This document shows positions 15,095-16,751 of a stretch of 16,751 bases of DNA, in pieces. The position numbers and the translations under genes were made by a program. The first letter of the stretch is position 1. Each line of letters opens with the position of its first letter. This stretch comes from an uncultured Chlamydiae bacterium (GTDB lineage: Bacteria > Chlamydiota > Chlamydiia > Chlamydiales > CALBHK01). The notes under the pieces were generated by a model. The model was given only the letters and a program-made list of their open reading frames with translations, had not been told where the DNA came from and searched no databases. The DNA is taken from NCBI GenBank assembly GCA_937894565.1, contig CALBHK010000029.1:1-16751 (forward strand), in the 5' to 3' direction.

Positions 15095-16751
15095 ATGCTT
15101 AAATTGTCGTTAAGAAATAAAATTTTAATCAGTTATGGGGTTCTTTTTGTTGTTTTTATTACATTAATGCATTTCATTGCTTCCCATACCGTGAAAATGG
15201 TGGTAGTGGAGTCGATGGAGGAGCGCACCACACATTTAATTAAAGAGATCCAAAGTCAAAATGCTCCGGATGATGTGGAGCTTGTGCGCTATTTAAAAGA
15301 TTTAAAATCGGTTATTTTTTTTCGCGTGAGTATTATTAATGATCAGCGCGAGATTCTTTACGATTCTCATACCAAGCGCCTATTAGGATCGGAATTTAAC
15401 ACTGAATATGTGGTGCAGCATCCGGAAGTGATTCAGGCCATGAAAGAGGGGACAGGGTATCAGGAAGAATATTCTGCGATATTGGGACAGGAATTTGCCT
15501 ATTTTGCAAAAGCTTTTCGCTTTCATGGAAAAACATATGTGATGCGTACAGCCTATCCTCTTAATTACATTAATAGTGTTGTCTCCAAATTTAAAACAAC
15601 TTTTTTACTTTTTGCCTGCGGCATTTCTTTGATATTTGGATTGATGATTTGGGTGATTACTAAACGCTTAACCTCTCCAATTGGTCAAATTATTACAGCG
15701 ATCAGGCCCTATCAAGAGGGACGAGCCTCTAGCATTCCTGAAATCCGTTTAAAATCTCATTATAAAGGGGATGAAATTGAGCAGTTGGCAGGAACTTTAA
15801 ATTCCCTTTCTCAAAAGGTTCAAAAGCATATTGATACTTTAACTATAGAACGCAATGAAAAAAGTACAATTCTTGAATCGCTTACTGAAGGTGTTTTAGC
15901 TGTAGATCACGATTTAAGAATAGAATATGCTAACCGGGCAGCAGCCTCTTTTTATTCAATAGCTGTTCAAGATATTGTGGGAAGCAAGTTAGATCCTGAA
16001 TACTACCCCACTTCTTATGAATTAAGCATCAAGTGCATGCAAGAGGGACGTGCCCAAACAGCTCCTTTGAAGTTTAAGCATGAGGGCAAGACGATCTTTT
16101 TGGATATTATTGCGATTCCAAAAGAGAGCGGATCGGGCGCCATTGTGGTGATGCAGGATAAGACAGAGATGTATCGCATGTTGGAAATGCGTTCGCAGTT
16201 TGTGGCCAATGCTTCTCATGAACTTAAAACCCCTATTACAATCATTGGAGGCTTTGCAGAGGCCATTCATGACCATCCTGGATTAGCACCAGAGCGGTTA
16301 AAAGAAGTTACAGCAAAAATTGTCAATAATTGTGAACGTTTAACGGTGATGATTAAGGATCTTCTTACTTTATGTGATGTGGAAAATTTGCCTGCCTATC
16401 GATTATCCCAATGTTTTTTGGATGATCTAATGGCTAATTACCGAGAACACTTATTGGAAAGATTTCCCAATGCCAGTGTGAAGATTGAATCAAAAGTAAA
16501 ACATCCCATCGAGCTTACTCTCGATGGGGAGCTCTTTCAAGTAGCAATTGTAAATCTATTGGAAAATGCTGCTAAATATTCTAACCCGCCTGCTCAAATT
16601 TCTGTGGTGATGAACATACGGGACGGTAAAGCTATTCTTGAGATAGCAGATAAAGGCATCGGCATTCCGAAAGCTGATCTTGAGCATATTTTTGAGAGAT
16701 TTTATACGGTAAATAAGGCTCATTCTAAGAAAATGGGAGGATCGGGACTGG
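15095..16751 (+). CDS. PhoR-like sensor histidine kinase, 3' end cut off by the window
   Basis: The frame is open from ATG 15095 to the window end (552 codons). Order seen: TM1 (about 9-29), a periplasmic sensor region (30-167), TM2 (168-189), HAMP (about 188-243), a PAS domain opening with KSTILESLTEGVLAVDHDLR (about 256-275), then the HisKA domain with phospho-acceptor His375 in ASHELKTP. The ATPase domain shows Asn491 (LLENAAKYS, N box), Asp519 (DKGIGIP, G1), FERFY (533-537, F box) and the beginning of the G2 box GGSGL at the very edge. This is the PhoR/VicK layout; a response-regulator gene usually lies beside such a kinase and may be beyond the window, since none is upstream. The start has no strong Shine-Dalgarno (GAGAG about 7 bases before). 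Signal unknown. Confidence 0.94.
   Translation, partial: MLKLSLRNKILISYGVLFVVFITLMHFIASHTVKMVVVESMEERTTHLIKEIQSQNAPDDVELVRYLKDLKSVIFFRVSIINDQREILYDSHTKRLLGSEFNTEYVVQHPEVIQAMKEGTGYQEEYSAILGQEFAYFAKAFRFHGKTYVMRTAYPLNYINSVVSKFKTTFLLFACGISLIFGLMIWVITKRLTSPIGQIITAIRPYQEGRASSIPEIRLKSHYKGDEIEQLAGTLNSLSQKVQKHIDTLTIERNEKSTILESLTEGVLAVDHDLRIEYANRAAASFYSIAVQDIVGSKLDPEYYPTSYELSIKCMQEGRAQTAPLKFKHEGKTIFLDIIAIPKESGSGAIVVMQDKTEMYRMLEMRSQFVANASHELKTPITIIGGFAEAIHDHPGLAPERLKEVTAKIVNNCERLTVMIKDLLTLCDVENLPAYRLSQCFLDDLMANYREHLLERFPNASVKIESKVKHPIELTLDGELFQVAIVNLLENAAKYSNPPAQISVVMNIRDGKAILEIADKGIGIPKADLEHIFERFYTVNKAHSKKMGGSGL

Noticed and set aside
1..16751. CRISPR array, tRNA or rRNA genes, prophage or transposase genes
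   Set aside because: No regularly spaced repeats, no cloverleaf-like or rRNA segment and no transposase or integrase frame were found on reading; only isolated hairpins are present.

Overview
The window looks like part of the genome of an environmental, amoeba- or protist-associated chlamydia (order Parachlamydiales in the broad sense). The pointers are low-to-moderate GC, a disulphide-type Cys-paired outer-membrane porin with a terminal Phe, DUF4143 ATPases, and a large lineage-type hypothetical protein beside thrS. This assignment is inferred from gene content; no marker such as 16S rRNA is present.

Layout. (1) 2-948, minus strand: a degraded region. A DUF4143-type AAA ATPase fragment (homology 667-948) is joined directly to the 5' 213 codons of an alanyl-tRNA synthetase gene of archaeal type. 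That alaS piece keeps one reading frame throughout but carries four in-frame stops. (2) 949-1126: intergenic, with an imperfect tandem repeat and a perfect 20-bp palindrome. (3) 1127-3028, minus: intact thrS. (4) 3099-6020, plus, divergent from thrS: a 973-residue protein not recognised by name, with a papain-like Gln/Cys signature and possible His and Asn partners. (5) 6029-7270, minus: an intact DUF4143 ATPase converging on the 973-residue gene with an 8-bp gap. (6) 7271-7501: intergenic, with a 72-bp near-perfect hairpin. (7) 7502-8762, minus: one probable ancestral gene now in two or three pieces because of a frameshift and an internal stop; its N-terminal part has a faint nucleotidyltransferase-like pattern. 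(8) 9102-10547, plus: Cys-rich porin with a long leader and a strong terminator. (9) 10804-16751, plus: a compact gene run moxR - DUF58 - small membrane protein (BatD/DUF4381-tail-like) - terC - M24 Xaa-Pro peptidase, then a PhoR-like sensor kinase cut by the window end.

How the genes fit together. The MoxR ATPase, the DUF58 vWA-like protein and the membrane protein are a standard MoxR/DUF58 chaperone-like module. TerC and the peptidase follow with 3-bp and overlapping junctions, so they are probably co-transcribed. The kinase starts 59 bp later and may have its own promoter. The porin is a separate, probably highly expressed unit insulated by two consecutive hairpins. The left part of the window (ATPase fragments, alaS relic, broken gene, hairpin repeats) is the accessory, decaying part; thrS and the right-hand operon are housekeeping.
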